DNA of 64,000 nucleotides from Bin87 sp965208015 (GCA_965208015.1 OZ242308.1:620001-684000); one strand, 5' to 3'. Counted from the first letter of the stretch, positions 1 to 8,588 are shown. Numbers and translations: made by a program. The notes: a model not told the origin generated them from the letters alone.

Positions 1-258
1 CGCGCCCAGGTACCAGATGGCCATGTCGTGCATCTTCATGGACCAGTCCAGCTGGTCGGACTGCCCGTAGCCGGGATGCGAAGGGATGTGGATCGTGTGG
101 TTCTGGGCCAGGGCCTCGTGGTAGCGCAGCCAGCCGGGATGTCCCAGCTCGTCGTGCAGAATGACCAGCGGGTTGCCGGACCCGCCGGTGACAAGCTCCA
201 CGTTGGAGCCGGATACCTCGGTGATGCTGGAAGTCCAGGATTGGGCGGTTGTGGTCAT
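1..258 (-). CDS. alpha/beta hydrolase-like protein, C-terminus cut by window edge
   Basis: The N-terminal 86 codons of a protein running off the left edge are visible. After a short variable start the sequence has GGSGNPLVILHDELGHPGW, the strand and oxyanion-hole region of alpha/beta hydrolases, then a HIPSHPGYGQSD segment typical of the loop after strand 4. The nucleophile elbow and the rest of the triad lie outside the window, so activity cannot be judged. The layout resembles the complete hydrolase at 38052-38846. The ATG at 258 is the first in frame. Family call is good; substrate is unknown. Confidence 0.7.
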   Translation of the reverse strand, partial: MTTTAQSWTSSITEVSGSNVELVTGGSGNPLVILHDELGHPGWLRYHEALAQNHTIHIPSHPGYGQSDQLDWSMKMHDMAIWYLGA

Positions 259-345
259 GGTTTGACTAGTCCTCTGGGCGCGGGTTGCGGGGCGCACAAT
301 CTTGCGATGCCCTTCGCGCCGGCGGTGCGGGATCAGGTGACGATA

Positions 346-420
346 TGGAGCGGGCGATGGGATTCGAACCCACGACTTTTTGCTTGGGAAGCAAACACTC
401 TACCGCTGAGTTACGCCCGC
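346..420 (-). tRNA. tRNA-Gly (anticodon CCC)
   Basis: Read on the minus strand the sequence folds as a complete cloverleaf. The acceptor stem GCGGGCG/CGCCCGC is perfect, the D-arm is ACTC/GAGT, the anticodon stem TTTGC/GCAAA carries loop TTCCCAA (anticodon CCC), and the T-arm is GTGGG/CCCAT around TTCGAAT. The 3' CCA is encoded (346-348). Confidence 0.95.
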
Positions 421-582
421 TCAGTGGGCAGCCGCTTGGCATCGACTGCCAAGCGCAAGTTTGCCACAGGGCGGCGGGTAGGGCAAGGGGCGGGGTGGTT
501 ACCACCCGCGCGTACGGGAGACCACCAGATTGAAGGATAATGGCTGGCGCTGGGGGTCAGCAACGAGGCGTAGCCGGTTCCT

Positions 583-2178
583 TTACACCCCAAGCGGCGC
601 TTCCCGCCGCTCTCCCTGGAAGTCCCGCGTTAGCTGGGCCAGCAGGAAGAAGATGTTCTCCACGGCGTTGGTGGCTTCGACGATGACCCGCTGGCGGCCG
701 TCGTCTTCCTCGGGAGCCATGGCGAGGTAGCGGGCGCGGACGTCCTGCATCAGGCTGCGGCGGTCGCCCATCACCTGCTGGACGAAGGCCCAGGAGTCGG
801 GGTCGTCCTCCTCCAGGGCATCCAGGAAGATGAGCAGGGCGGCGTCGGTGCCCTCGACGACGCTGATCTGGAACATCTCCAGCATGTCGTCCTCGGGCAG
901 GTCCCGCAACAAGGGGGGTAGGGCTGAGAACTGTTCCTCCAGCCAGGTGATCAGCTTCTGGCGGCCCAGCACGGCGTTGCGCCGTTCACTGTCCTGCCCC
1001 GGGTTGCGCTGACCCAGCTCGGCCAGGAACTCGTCGATGCGAGAGCTGACCTCCAGGGTGGACTGCCGGACGGCTCCCAACGGCAGCCCCATGCGGGCCT
1101 GCTCCAGGTACTCGGAGAACCGGCCCAGGACCCGCTTCTGCTCCAAGTGGGCCAGGTCCAGGGCCGTGGTCACGTCCGAGATGGCCTGGTCGTGGATGAA
1201 CTGGGGCCGGGACCGCTCCTCCTCGGCGCTGGCCGGCCAGATGCGGGCGAACAGCCGCATGGTCCAGTCGGGCGCCGACAGCACCACGATGCGCGACGGC
1301 ATACCGAAGACGATCACGGCCAGCGCCATCTGCGGGCCGAGGTCGATGTCTGGCCAGGTCACCAGCGCCTTGACCAGCGGCACCTGCGCGTACACCTCTA
1401 TGTATAGGAGTATCACCAGGATGATCGCCGAGAAGAAGACCTGGAACGCCCAGAACATGCCCAGCTGCCGGGCGGTGCCGCTCAGTCCCGATGACACCAC
1501 GATGACGCTGATGGCCAGCCCCACGTAGGAGCCGTAGATGTACATCAGCACCTGCTCCACTCCCACCAACTGGGCCGCGGCCAGCCCGATGCCGAAGGCA
1601 ACCACGGGAACCAGCGCCTGCACGATGAAGGTCAGCAGCGCGCCGACGATGAAGGAAAGCAGAATGGATCCGGCGGAAAGCTCCAGGCCGGCGCGGAACC
1701 AGGGCTGCTCCGCCAGGGGCGCCGCTGACTCCTTGATCAGCACCAGCCCGAACAGCAGGGCCGCCACCCCGAAGAGCATGGCGCCGGCCTCCCGGTAGTT
1801 GCCCCGGTTCAAACGGGTGATGATGACGCCGCCCACGCCGATGCCGTAGAGCGCGGCGATGCGTATGTCCACCGTCACGATGAAGAGGATCAGGCCGACG
1901 CCCATCTGCGCGCCCAGGGCGATGGGGTAGCCCTGCTTGGCCGAGATCAGGCCCGACCGCAGCATGCTGATGGTGATGAACGTGACCGCCGGCGACGACT
2001 GGGTGATGGCGCCGGCCAGGGTGCCCCAGCCGAAGGCGGCGAAGCGGTTATCGGCCAGGCGGCTGGCCAGGATCCGGAGGCGCGGCCCCACCACCGTCTT
2101 GAGGTTCTCGGAGAGGAGCCACATCCCGAAGAACAGCAGCCCAACGCCGCCCAGGATGCCGCCAAGCACTGCAATCAT
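583..2178 (-). CDS. Na/Pi cotransporter family protein with PhoU-like tail
   Basis: A 531-residue inner-membrane protein. Residues 1-300 are a series of hydrophobic helices containing the Na/Pi-cotransporter signature QSSPA near residue 60 and Gly-rich helix ends, as in NptA/YjbB relatives. The last 190 residues are hydrophilic and helical, with repeated acidic-arginine heptads, as expected for the PhoU-like domain fused to these transporters. The second copy of the QSS signature, present in classical family members, is not obvious; SYVGLAISVIVVSSG may be its degenerate form. It probably moves phosphate or a related anion with sodium, but substrate cannot be read from sequence. It stands alone downstream of no clear operon partner. 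Confidence 0.85.
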   Translation of the reverse strand: MIAVLGGILGGVGLLFFGMWLLSENLKTVVGPRLRILASRLADNRFAAFGWGTLAGAITQSSPAVTFITISMLRSGLISAKQGYPIALGAQMGVGLILFIVTVDIRIAALYGIGVGGVIITRLNRGNYREAGAMLFGVAALLFGLVLIKESAAPLAEQPWFRAGLELSAGSILLSFIVGALLTFIVQALVPVVAFGIGLAAAQLVGVEQVLMYIYGSYVGLAISVIVVSSGLSGTARQLGMFWAFQVFFSAIILVILLYIEVYAQVPLVKALVTWPDIDLGPQMALAVIVFGMPSRIVVLSAPDWTMRLFARIWPASAEEERSRPQFIHDQAISDVTTALDLAHLEQKRVLGRFSEYLEQARMGLPLGAVRQSTLEVSSRIDEFLAELGQRNPGQDSERRNAVLGRQKLITWLEEQFSALPPLLRDLPEDDMLEMFQISVVEGTDAALLIFLDALEEDDPDSWAFVQQVMGDRRSLMQDVRARYLAMAPEEDDGRQRVIVEATNAVENIFFLLAQLTRDFQGERREAPLGV

Positions 2179-2247
2179 AAAAGTATCGAGCCCCCGTGTA
2201 GCAAAGTATGAGAGCCGGTGGCATTATCATCCCCATACTGCGGATAT

Positions 2248-2335
2248 TCAACCCGCCGGTGGACCCCGTTGGCGCCGGCTGCCCGACCCGTGGTCCCAGG
2301 GCACCTCGGGCAGGTTGCGTTCGCGGCCGCACCGG
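2248..2335 (-). pseudogene. C-terminal remnant of a phage portal protein
   Basis: One minus-strand frame reads CGRERNLPEVPWDHGSGSRR before a stop at 2248. The core RERNLPEVPW is identical to the C-terminus of the full-length portal gene at 3659-4921 (VRRERNLPEVPWGD), and the DNA is also closely similar. No upstream portal sequence is left. The rest of the 2179-2444 gap shows no gene. This looks like the end of a second portal copy left by a duplication or deletion around the ATPase gene between them. Confidence 0.6.
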
Positions 2336-2444
2336 GGCCAGGGCGTATCGCGGCGCTCGTCGCTGGCTTAGCCAGGATGTATAGGGAAATTAGTAAAGTT
2401 AGCGTTAATTTGTAATTTGGCTAATTTTGCTATATACAGTCGGC

Positions 2445-3632
2445 ATGGATCCGATTCGTAACCCTTATGCCCCAGGCGCAGGCACGCCGCCACCCGAGTT
2501 GGCTGGACGCGACGCCATTCGTGACGCTGCTCATGTGGCGTTGGAACGCACTCGCATCGGGAGGCCGAGCAAAAGCCTGTTGATGGTGGGATTACGGGGT
2601 GTTGGAAAGACGGTGCTGCTGGAACGCATCCGACAAGACGCGGAGGCCGTCGGCATCTATACCCTCATTATCGAATCGCCAGAAAATCGGTCGTTGCCGG
2701 CCTTGCTCGCTCCCGCGCTGCGCGTCGCTTTGCTGAAACTCTCGGGAAAGGAAGCGGCCAGGGAACTGGCCCAACGCGCCCTTCGTGGCCTGGCCGGCCT
2801 GGTTGGCGCACTGAAATTGAAGTACCAAGACATCGAAGTGGGGTTGGACTTTCTCCCCGAGCCCGGTTTGGCGGACAATGGTGACCTGGAGATCGACCTG
2901 CAGGCGTTGTTTGAAGTCGTTGCTGCCGCCGCCGCTGCCGACAACACATGCGTAGCAATTTTCATCGACGAACTGCAATATGTGAGGGAGGACGAACTGG
3001 CGGCGCTGATCACAGCATTGCACCGGACGTCCCAACGCCGTCTCCCTATCGTCATGCTCGGCGCCGGTCTTCCTCAGGTCAGGGGGCGGATGGGGCAAGC
3101 CAAGTCGTACGCCGAACGGCTTTTCGACTTCCCTGAGATAGGCGCATTGACGCCCGAAGATGCGCGTATCGCTATCGCTAAACCTGCGCAGGACGAAGGT
3201 GTGGATATTGATGGTCCGGTTCTAGATGCTGTCATCACTCAAACGCAATGCTACCCCTATTTCCTCCAGGAATGGGGCAAACACCTTTGGGATGTGGCTG
3301 AGGAATCTCCCATCACGCTTGGCAATGTCCACGCTGCATCCCAACAGGCAATTGCTACCTTGGACCAAAGCTTCTTTTCAGTCCGATTCGACAGGCTCAC
3401 GCCTTCGGAAAGACGCTACGTACGCGCCATGGCTCAATTGGGGGCCGGCCCGCATCGGTCCGGCAATATCGCCAACGAACTGAACCGCTCGGTGCGGTCC
3501 CTGGCTCCAACTCGCAACCAATTGATCAACAAAGGCATGATTTGGAGCCCCAGCCACGGCGATACTGCGTTCACCGTTCCCATGTTCGACGAATTTATGC
3601 TGCGCATCATGCCTGGCGACGACTGGCGATAA
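2445..3632 (+). CDS. AAA-type ATP-binding protein of unknown role
   Basis: A 395-residue P-loop ATPase related to the archaeal ATPase/Orc1-Cdc6-like AAA group. Walker A is GLRGVGKT (residues about 49-56) and Walker B is AIFIDELQY (about 171-179), followed by a helical bundle and a C-terminal winged-helix-like segment (SERRYVRAMAQLGAG onward). A longer frame opens with TTG at 2427, but the ATG at 2445 fits the family start MDPIRNPYAPGAG. The upstream 50 bp are AT-rich with a TATATA element close to the start, so the message may have almost no leader. The gene is oriented against the phage genes and flanked by portal sequence on both sides, so it may be cargo of the same mobile block. Confidence 0.85.
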   Translation: MDPIRNPYAPGAGTPPPELAGRDAIRDAAHVALERTRIGRPSKSLLMVGLRGVGKTVLLERIRQDAEAVGIYTLIIESPENRSLPALLAPALRVALLKLSGKEAARELAQRALRGLAGLVGALKLKYQDIEVGLDFLPEPGLADNGDLEIDLQALFEVVAAAAAADNTCVAIFIDELQYVREDELAALITALHRTSQRRLPIVMLGAGLPQVRGRMGQAKSYAERLFDFPEIGALTPEDARIAIAKPAQDEGVDIDGPVLDAVITQTQCYPYFLQEWGKHLWDVAEESPITLGNVHAASQQAIATLDQSFFSVRFDRLTPSERRYVRAMAQLGAGPHRSGNIANELNRSVRSLAPTRNQLINKGMIWSPSHGDTAFTVPMFDEFMLRIMPGDDWR

Positions 3633-3658
3633 CGAGACGTGAGTAAGCGCGGTTAGCG

Positions 3659-4921
3659 TCAAAGGGACCCACCATCTGACGCCGGTCGGTCGCCCCAGGG
3701 CACCTCCGGCAGGTTGCGCTCCCGGCGCACCTCGTTGATGGTGAGCACGCCCCGATCCAGCAGCGCCGACTCCCGCTGCACCCGGTTGTTCTCGTCCTCC
3801 TGCAACGCCTCGATGGTTGACAGGTCGAACTCCACCGACAGCTGCGGATAGCCCAAGCGGGGCAGCAGCATCCGGTTCAGCTGCTCCTCCAGGAACCGCA
3901 CCTCCGGCACCACGGTGTTGCGCCAGAACATGCGCTCCGAGGCCTGCACGTTGGCGTAGGTGGCGCGCTCGAAGTCGCCCAGCAGCAGCTTGGGCACGCC
4001 GTAGGTGCGGCTCACCTCCTCCAGGCTCCAGCGGAGTCCCTGGATGAAGTCGATGTCCCGGTGGGACAGGCCCAGCGTCTTCACGTCGCGCACCGCCGAC
4101 GCCACCGCCGGCCGGTTGGCGTTGACCGACCCCTGGTGGCGCATCTCCCAGCGGGTGTAGAACTCCTCCAGCTCCGCCTCGCTCATCTCCTCGTTGGTCA
4201 GCAGCAGAAAGTCGGGCCGCGCCGAGTTGCGCAGCAGGTGCCGGTTGAAGCGCAGGCCCTCGTGGCCCATGTCGGCGGACAGCCGCGCCGGCGCCAGCGG
4301 CGACAGGCCGGCCAGCTCCTCCAGCGGGTTGAAGTAGCGCAGCCACACGATCTCGTCGGGCGTGTAAGCCACCGGCTCGGCGACCCCACGGTACACGAAC
4401 CCGCGCACGTAGCGCTGCCGGTCCGGCAGCACGGCGACCCGGTCGGGACGCAGGGGCCACAGTTCTTCCTGGCCGTTCTCGTCCCGCTCGATGGCCCAGA
4501 AGGCCGCGCCCCACAGGCACAGGTGCGTCTCCGTGGCGCGCCACAGGTCGGCGCGGGTGTGCCACGGGTTCACGCGGTCCAGCAGACGCGCCACCGGATG
4601 GGACGGTTCCACCGCCGTCCTGCGCCCGCCGGTCTCTCCGGTGCGGTACACCCGCAGGGGCGGCCGGGTCAGGGCGTCCGCCCGCAGCTTGATGGCCGCG
4701 TACACCGAAGGCGACGTCGCCATGTACCGCCCGTACTCCGGCCTTGCCCAGCCGCCGCCGGCGTCGGTCGCCAGGCCGGCCAGCCGCTCATCCGCCGGCA
4801 GCCGGTCCGCCAGCGCGGCGCGCGAGCCCTTGCCGATCCTGGCCCGCTGCACCACCCCGGTATCTGCCGACTCGCGCCGGCCGACCCGCACGGAGCGCAG
4901 CATCTTGCCCAGTTTCACCAT
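3659..4921 (-). CDS. phage portal protein (HK97-type)
   Basis: A 420-residue protein of normal length for HK97-family portals, which form the dodecameric DNA-entry ring of tailed phage capsids. Typical stretches include the MATSPSVYAAIKLRADALTRPPLRVY segment near residue 65, WLRYFNPLEELAGLSPLAPAR near 205 and the helical wing GVPKLLLGDFERATYANVQASERMFW near 305. It lies downstream of the terminase on the same strand, separated by a palindromic repeat. The prohead protease and major capsid genes that normally follow are absent: the next gene is a convergent ATPase. The block is therefore a truncated prophage or a domesticated packaging module. Confidence 0.93.
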   Translation of the reverse strand: MVKLGKMLRSVRVGRRESADTGVVQRARIGKGSRAALADRLPADERLAGLATDAGGGWARPEYGRYMATSPSVYAAIKLRADALTRPPLRVYRTGETGGRRTAVEPSHPVARLLDRVNPWHTRADLWRATETHLCLWGAAFWAIERDENGQEELWPLRPDRVAVLPDRQRYVRGFVYRGVAEPVAYTPDEIVWLRYFNPLEELAGLSPLAPARLSADMGHEGLRFNRHLLRNSARPDFLLLTNEEMSEAELEEFYTRWEMRHQGSVNANRPAVASAVRDVKTLGLSHRDIDFIQGLRWSLEEVSRTYGVPKLLLGDFERATYANVQASERMFWRNTVVPEVRFLEEQLNRMLLPRLGYPQLSVEFDLSTIEALQEDENNRVQRESALLDRGVLTINEVRRERNLPEVPWGDRPASDGGSL

Positions 4922-4942
4922 GTTTGCTTTCTCCTTAATACT

Positions 4943-5050
4943 GTCAGAAGCAGGATTGACCGGATTTGCGGATTTTCAGGATTGAGTTGTCCGGTGGCGG
5001 AGTTGCTGCAATCCTGCGAATCCTAAAATCCCGATAATCCTGCTTCAGAC
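4943..5050. repeat. dispersed imperfect palindrome, copy 1
   Basis: The sequence opens with GTCAGAAGCAGGATT, contains several GGATT and AATCC units, and closes with the partial complement CCTGCTTCAGAC, so each half can fold back on the other. It fills the gap between the terminase and portal genes. The other full copies are at 6400, 20690, 23336 and 51405. Confidence 0.8.
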
Positions 5051-5058
5051 GATCCTTA

Positions 5059-6531
5059 TTAAAGGAACAGGTCCCGCATCCAGCGCGGGTGTTCGACCAT
5101 GGGGCCGGTATCCAGGAAGGCCAGCATCAGGGCGTCGGCCTTGTCCGGCGACGGCAGGCCGCGGCTCTTCATGCTGTCCTTGCTCTCCATCAGCACCTTG
5201 CCCCGGCTGTTGTACCGGTACCGCAACGACGCCAGCTCGGCGATCAGCTCCGCGTCCCGGGGGATGCGGATCCGGTGGTCGCGGAACCGGCGCGCCAGCG
5301 TCCAGTAGCCCTCCGCCCGCAGGTTGGCGCAGACGCTCTCCTCCTCAAAGGGCGCGGCGGACCCGTTGAACCCGTACACGGTGAACCCCTGCGCCCGCAG
5401 TGGGTCCACCACGCCGGCGCCCATCCCCGTCTCGTCCACGTTCACCTGCTGCGGATGATGCTCTCGCGCCGTCGCCACGACCTGCCCGGTGGTCGCATCG
5501 GTGGGGAACCCGTGGTACACCTGCACGTCCACCACCACGTCCCCACGCCGCACCATGATCACGCTGCGGTCGACGCCGTAGCGGGCCACGTCCACGCCGA
5601 GCACCACCGGCTCGTAACCGCCCGTCGACGTCGGAACCTCGCCCGGCGGATACGTCGCGTCGTCGATGTCGGAGATGGCGATCAGGTTGTCCTCGCCGCG
5701 GTCGGGGAACTCGCCCATCACCCGCGCCCGGAACATCTCGCTGTTCTCGCCCCACATCGCCCGCCGCTCCTCCACCCACGCCGGCGTGGTCAGGCCGGGT
5801 ATCTTGATGCTGTTGGCCACCACGTTGGGCGACTCCAGGGCCGACATGGTGATGGTCTCGTAGATCCCCAGCTCCCGGTGAAAGGCCCGGTGGAGCCCGC
5901 CCGAGGTGGTCGTCGGGTTGCCGATGAGCAGCAGCGTCGGGTGCGCCGAGGTCATCACCGCCTCCACCGCCTCGTAGATGGGCTCGGCGACGCCCTCGGC
6001 CTCGTCCACCACCACGAACATGTTCTCGCAGTGGAACCCCTGGAACTGGTCGGCGTCGCTGGCGGACAGGCCCATGGCGTAGCGGTCCTCGGCCACCTCC
6101 CACCGGGTGTCCAGCATGGTGCCGCCCAGCGTGTCGGCGGCGTTGCGGTAGAGCCGGTGGATCTGCCGCCACAGGACGTGGCGCACCTGCCGGAACGTCG
6201 GCGCGGTGCTGAGGACGATGGCCGGGTCGTGGGCGTGGACGTACCACAGCACGGCCACGGCGGCGGTGAAGTCCTTGCCCAGGCCGTTGCCCGACTTCAC
6301 CGCCACCCGACGCTGGCTTTCCACCGCCCGCAGCACCTCCTCCTGCTTTTCCCACAGCCTCACGCCCAGGGTGTCCGACGCGAACCGGACCGGACCTTTG
6401 TCTGAAGCAGGATTTTCGAGATTACGGGACTTACCGGATTGGCAAAAATCCTGGCAATCCTCAAATCCGGCAAATCCTGCTTCAGACGATTTTGAGACGG
6501 CTATAGCAACGTCCGTCCCATCCCGCCCCAC
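5059..6531 (-). CDS. phage terminase large subunit
   Basis: A 490-residue packaging motor ATPase-nuclease. Walker A is KSGNGLGKD (about residues 79-87), Walker B is MFVVVDEAEGV (about 171-181) with the coupling LLLIGNPTTTSGG after it, and the RNase H-fold nuclease starts at VLGVDVARYGVDRS (about residue 305). The frame opens with a GTG at 6531 directly after the stop of the zinc-ribbon gene. Residues about 14-44 are encoded by a copy of the dispersed palindrome (6400-6487), which has no equivalent in terminases. No ATG, GTG or TTG lies between that repeat and GVRLWEKQEEVL, so the original N-terminus was probably replaced by the repeat. Function may be lost. Confidence 0.9.
   Translation of the reverse strand: MGRDGTDVAIAVSKSSEAGFAGFEDCQDFCQSGKSRNLENPASDKGPVRFASDTLGVRLWEKQEEVLRAVESQRRVAVKSGNGLGKDFTAAVAVLWYVHAHDPAIVLSTAPTFRQVRHVLWRQIHRLYRNAADTLGGTMLDTRWEVAEDRYAMGLSASDADQFQGFHCENMFVVVDEAEGVAEPIYEAVEAVMTSAHPTLLLIGNPTTTSGGLHRAFHRELGIYETITMSALESPNVVANSIKIPGLTTPAWVEERRAMWGENSEMFRARVMGEFPDRGEDNLIAISDIDDATYPPGEVPTSTGGYEPVVLGVDVARYGVDRSVIMVRRGDVVVDVQVYHGFPTDATTGQVVATAREHHPQQVNVDETGMGAGVVDPLRAQGFTVYGFNGSAAPFEEESVCANLRAEGYWTLARRFRDHRIRIPRDAELIAELASLRYRYNSRGKVLMESKDSMKSRGLPSPDKADALMLAFLDTGPMVEHPRWMRDLFL
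6400..6487. repeat. dispersed imperfect palindrome, copy 2, inside the terminase frame
   Basis: The 88-bp element runs from GTCTGAAGCAGGATTTT to AAATCCTGCTTCAGAC and is nearly self-complementary at its ends. It is read through in frame by the terminase gene and supplies about 30 residues near its N-terminus. Confidence 0.8.
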
Positions 6532-6780
6532 CTAGCGCGACGGAGCCGGGCGGCCCGAGCCCGGCCGGCGGCGCACCGCGGCTACCGATGCCAGCCGGCG
6601 CCGCGCCTCCTCGGGGTTGATCGGCGCCGCGGCCGGCTGCACGTTTGCGCCTCCGCCGTGCCCGTCCGGCGGGCTGAACAGGAAGCCGCAGTCCAGGCAG
6701 CGATACACCGTATGGTCTTCCCCGTCCAGTCGGGCCAGTTCCAGCAGTCGGTCGGAGTTGCAACGACGACAGAACAACAC
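6532..6780 (-). CDS. small zinc-ribbon protein
   Basis: An 82-residue protein starting MLFCRRCNSDR with a second knuckle CLDCGF near residue 33. The CxxC-x(26)-CxxC spacing is a typical zinc ribbon. The C-terminal half is Pro/Ala/Arg-rich and probably disordered. Its TAG stop abuts the GTG start of the terminase, so the two are cotranscribed and perhaps translationally coupled. It may be a phage accessory protein; I do not recognise a named family. Confidence 0.7.
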   Translation of the reverse strand: MLFCRRCNSDRLLELARLDGEDHTVYRCLDCGFLFSPPDGHGGGANVQPAAAPINPEEARRRLASVAAVRRRPGSGRPAPSR

Positions 6781-6883
6781 TGTTCACCTCTTTCTCGTGG
6801 CCGGAAATTGCGGATTGGCCAGGCCACGCTCCACTACTGTATAGAACTAACGTTCCATACGTCAACCGGCCCGTGTCAGCAAA

Positions 6884-6940
6884 AAGACGATTGCAAAGCT
6901 CCCTCTCCCGCCAGGGGAGAGGGAGTTTTGCAATCGTCTT
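6884..6940. repeat. 57-bp near-perfect hairpin
   Basis: Arms AAGACGATTGCAAA and TTTTGCAATCGTCTT enclose the inner pair CTCCCTCTCCC/GGGGAGAGGGAG with a very short loop. It sits between the 121-residue membrane protein gene and the zinc-ribbon gene. It could act as a transcript-processing or attenuation hairpin, or be a miniature mobile repeat; there is no T-tract to make it a standard terminator. Confidence 0.7.
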
Positions 6941-6956
6941 GAAACCATCCTCGCGC

Positions 6957-7322
6957 CTAGTCCGCCGCCGGGTCGGGCGCCGGCTCGGTGGGAGTCAGGA
7001 TGACGCCGCCCGTCTGCTCGTCGTGGCGGTGACGCATCACCAGGTCGACCCGCTCGTGCAGCGCCCGCAGCAGTCCGCGATTCCCCGCCACCTGTTCCCG
7101 CAGGTCGGCTATCTGCGAACGCAGGTCGGCTATCTCTTGCAGCAGGCCGGCGATGGCTTCCCATATCCGGTTGATCTCCCCGCGCAGGCCGTTGATGTCT
7201 CCCTGTATCCGGCCCACCACAAAGAGCAGGCGGAACAATGCGCCCAGGATGGCAAGCTGCAGCAGGCCCATGAACCCCATGAAGGCGCAGAGGATATAGG
7301 CGCTCTCGGTAATGTCGCCCAT
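6957..7322 (-). CDS. small membrane protein with coiled coil
   Basis: A 121-residue protein. Residues 8-35 form a hydrophobic segment (ILCAFMGFMGLLQLAILGAL), followed by a long amphipathic coiled coil with repeated IADLRSQIADLREQV heptads and a Pro-rich tail. No named family is recognised. It belongs to a run of four small minus-strand membrane proteins upstream of the terminase, an arrangement reminiscent of lysis/holin accessory genes, though that role is only inferred from position. Confidence 0.65.
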   Translation of the reverse strand: MGDITESAYILCAFMGFMGLLQLAILGALFRLLFVVGRIQGDINGLRGEINRIWEAIAGLLQEIADLRSQIADLREQVAGNRGLLRALHERVDLVMRHRHDEQTGGVILTPTEPAPDPAAD

Positions 7323-7364
7323 TTCACTGCACTCTCTGTTCTACTCCGCCCGATGGGAATGCCG

Positions 7365-7595
7365 TCAGGGCGCCGGGGTTGGCGGCGCGGTTCCTTCGGC
7401 TAGCCCCTGGTGGTACCCGATATGCTGGTTGAGCAGTTCCAGTATCCTCTCTTGTCCCTGCTTCAAAGCCGCAACGTCCGCTTCTAGGCGGTCCACCCGG
7501 CTGCTCAACTTGCCAAACCAGATGAACCCGCCGATGGCGGCCAGTATCAGGGCCACCAGCGTAGTGATAGTGACCGGGTCAATTGTGACCGTCAT
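7365..7595 (-). CDS. small membrane protein with coiled coil
   Basis: A 76-residue protein when started at the ATG at 7595 (MTVTIDPVTITTLVALILAA); an upstream in-frame ATG at 7649 would add 18 residues. One transmembrane helix (residues 9-28) is followed by a coiled coil (LSSRVDRLEADVAALKQGQE) and a Pro-rich end. The organisation parallels the neighbour at 6957-7322, and the two may be distant paralogues. Function unknown. Confidence 0.6.
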   Translation of the reverse strand: MTVTIDPVTITTLVALILAAIGGFIWFGKLSSRVDRLEADVAALKQGQERILELLNQHIGYHQGLAEGTAPPTPAP

Positions 7596-7717
7596 GTTGA
7601 TTATCCGCCATTCCTGGGCAAAGCCATTCTGGCATTCTGCCGGGCGCATGGCAAGAATGCCCGCCGCCCAAGCATAAGGTCATTTTGCCGGGGCCCCGGC
7701 CGGATTGCGATGACCCG

Positions 7718-7939
7718 TCACCGTCCGTTCCGCCGCGTCAGCCCAATCCCCCCGGCGAACCCCAGCAACGCCCCCACCGCGCCTTTCACTATCCAGTCGG
7801 CCAGCTCGATGAGCTGCCGCTGCGCCGGCGTCAACTCCGGGCCGGACACCCACGCTTGCCACGCTATGCCAACGCTCCCCAGCAGCACGAGGGCGAACAG
7901 CATTCCTATAATGGTGAGGGGTATTACATTGCCTTTCAT
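7718..7939 (-). CDS. small two-helix membrane protein
   Basis: A 73-residue protein with hydrophobic segments at residues 6-27 and 51-68 separated by an acidic linker (ELTPAQRQLIELADWIVKG). Its ATG overlaps the stop of the upstream gene as TAATG, showing tight coupling. Two short helices and the location beside a terminase are compatible with a holin, but no holin family signature is seen. Confidence 0.6.
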   Translation of the reverse strand: MKGNVIPLTIIGMLFALVLLGSVGIAWQAWVSGPELTPAQRQLIELADWIVKGAVGALLGFAGGIGLTRRNGR

Positions 7940-8103
7940 TACTGCCCAGATTCCCGTCCTTCCCCAGCCGGCGCCGCAGCGCGGCCCTCGCTTCCCTGAC
8001 TGCGCTTGTACAGTGCGTACATGAGCACGCCGAAACTGCCCAGCAGCAGCGCCAGTCCGATAATCGCTACCACCAGCAGCAGCGCTCCAATCGCCATATC
8101 CAT
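7939..8103 (-). CDS. small single-helix membrane protein
   Basis: A 54-residue protein starting MDMAIGALLLVVAIIG, with one long transmembrane helix and a charged Gly/Glu-rich tail. The ATG at 8103 was chosen because GGAGG stands seven bases upstream; frames open up to 8148 but lack such a site. It overlaps the next gene by TAATG. It is the first gene of the minus-strand run that ends with the portal gene. Confidence 0.55.
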   Translation of the reverse strand: MDMAIGALLLVVAIIGLALLLGSFGVLMYALYKRSQGSEGRAAAPAGEGRESGQ

Positions 8104-8149
8104 AACCTCGCCTCCCATTGCTGCGTCGCGTCGCCCACAGTTCGCCACT

Positions 8150-8570
8150 ACATTATACTGCCGCCGGGCCCACCATCCCCCGCGCCCCGTCCGGCCCGGC
8201 GAAAAACTAAAAATCGCCCAAATCTGGCCCTTTCTGTAATACTCCCGTAATATTGATCCCGCTACAATTGCCAGGCAAGTCTGGAAATCTATCTAGCCGT
8301 CGCCCCCGGCCGGCCGACCTAACCGTCATTCCTGCGAAAGAACGTCATCCCGTACTTGATACGGGACAGGAATCCAGCGCCAGCCCCAAAGACGGCCTCA
8401 CTGCAAGGAGGTGTGAGCCCAACTACCTGTCAAAAGCCGCCCCACGCCCGCCCGCGGGCAATCAATCAACTCCATCGTCATTCCTGCGAAAGCAGGAATC
8501 CACGGCGGGGGACAGGCCCCGGACACAACGGGCCGAGGGCGCACCGAGAAACTCAAATTACCCAGAGGAC
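8150..8570. other. intergenic region with REP-like repeats
   Basis: No convincing gene is present in these 420 bases. Two REP-like palindromes of the form CGTCATTCCTGCGAAAGCAG...GGAATCC lie at 8323-8375 (interrupted by an inner hairpin CCCGTACTTGATACGGG) and 8476-8502. A third copy is at 50651-50677. The region separates the phage-like block from the surface-protein genes, and any promoter of the Fn3 gene must lie here. Confidence 0.6.
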
Positions 8571-8588
8571 AATCTCGAAAGGGAGATT
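8571..8588 (+). promoter_or_regulatory. hairpin over the ribosome binding site of the Fn3 protein gene
   Basis: AATCTC (8571-8576) pairs perfectly with GAGATT (8583-8588) around loop GAAAGG, so the GGGAG translation signal sits in the loop and stem, eight bases before the ATG at 8596. The same arrangement and flanks recur before the gene at 11914. Confidence 0.6.

Noticed and set aside
28..540. 170-residue plus-strand frame at the left edge
   Set aside because: It runs across the antisense of the hydrolase and the tRNA-Gly gene and has no coding features.
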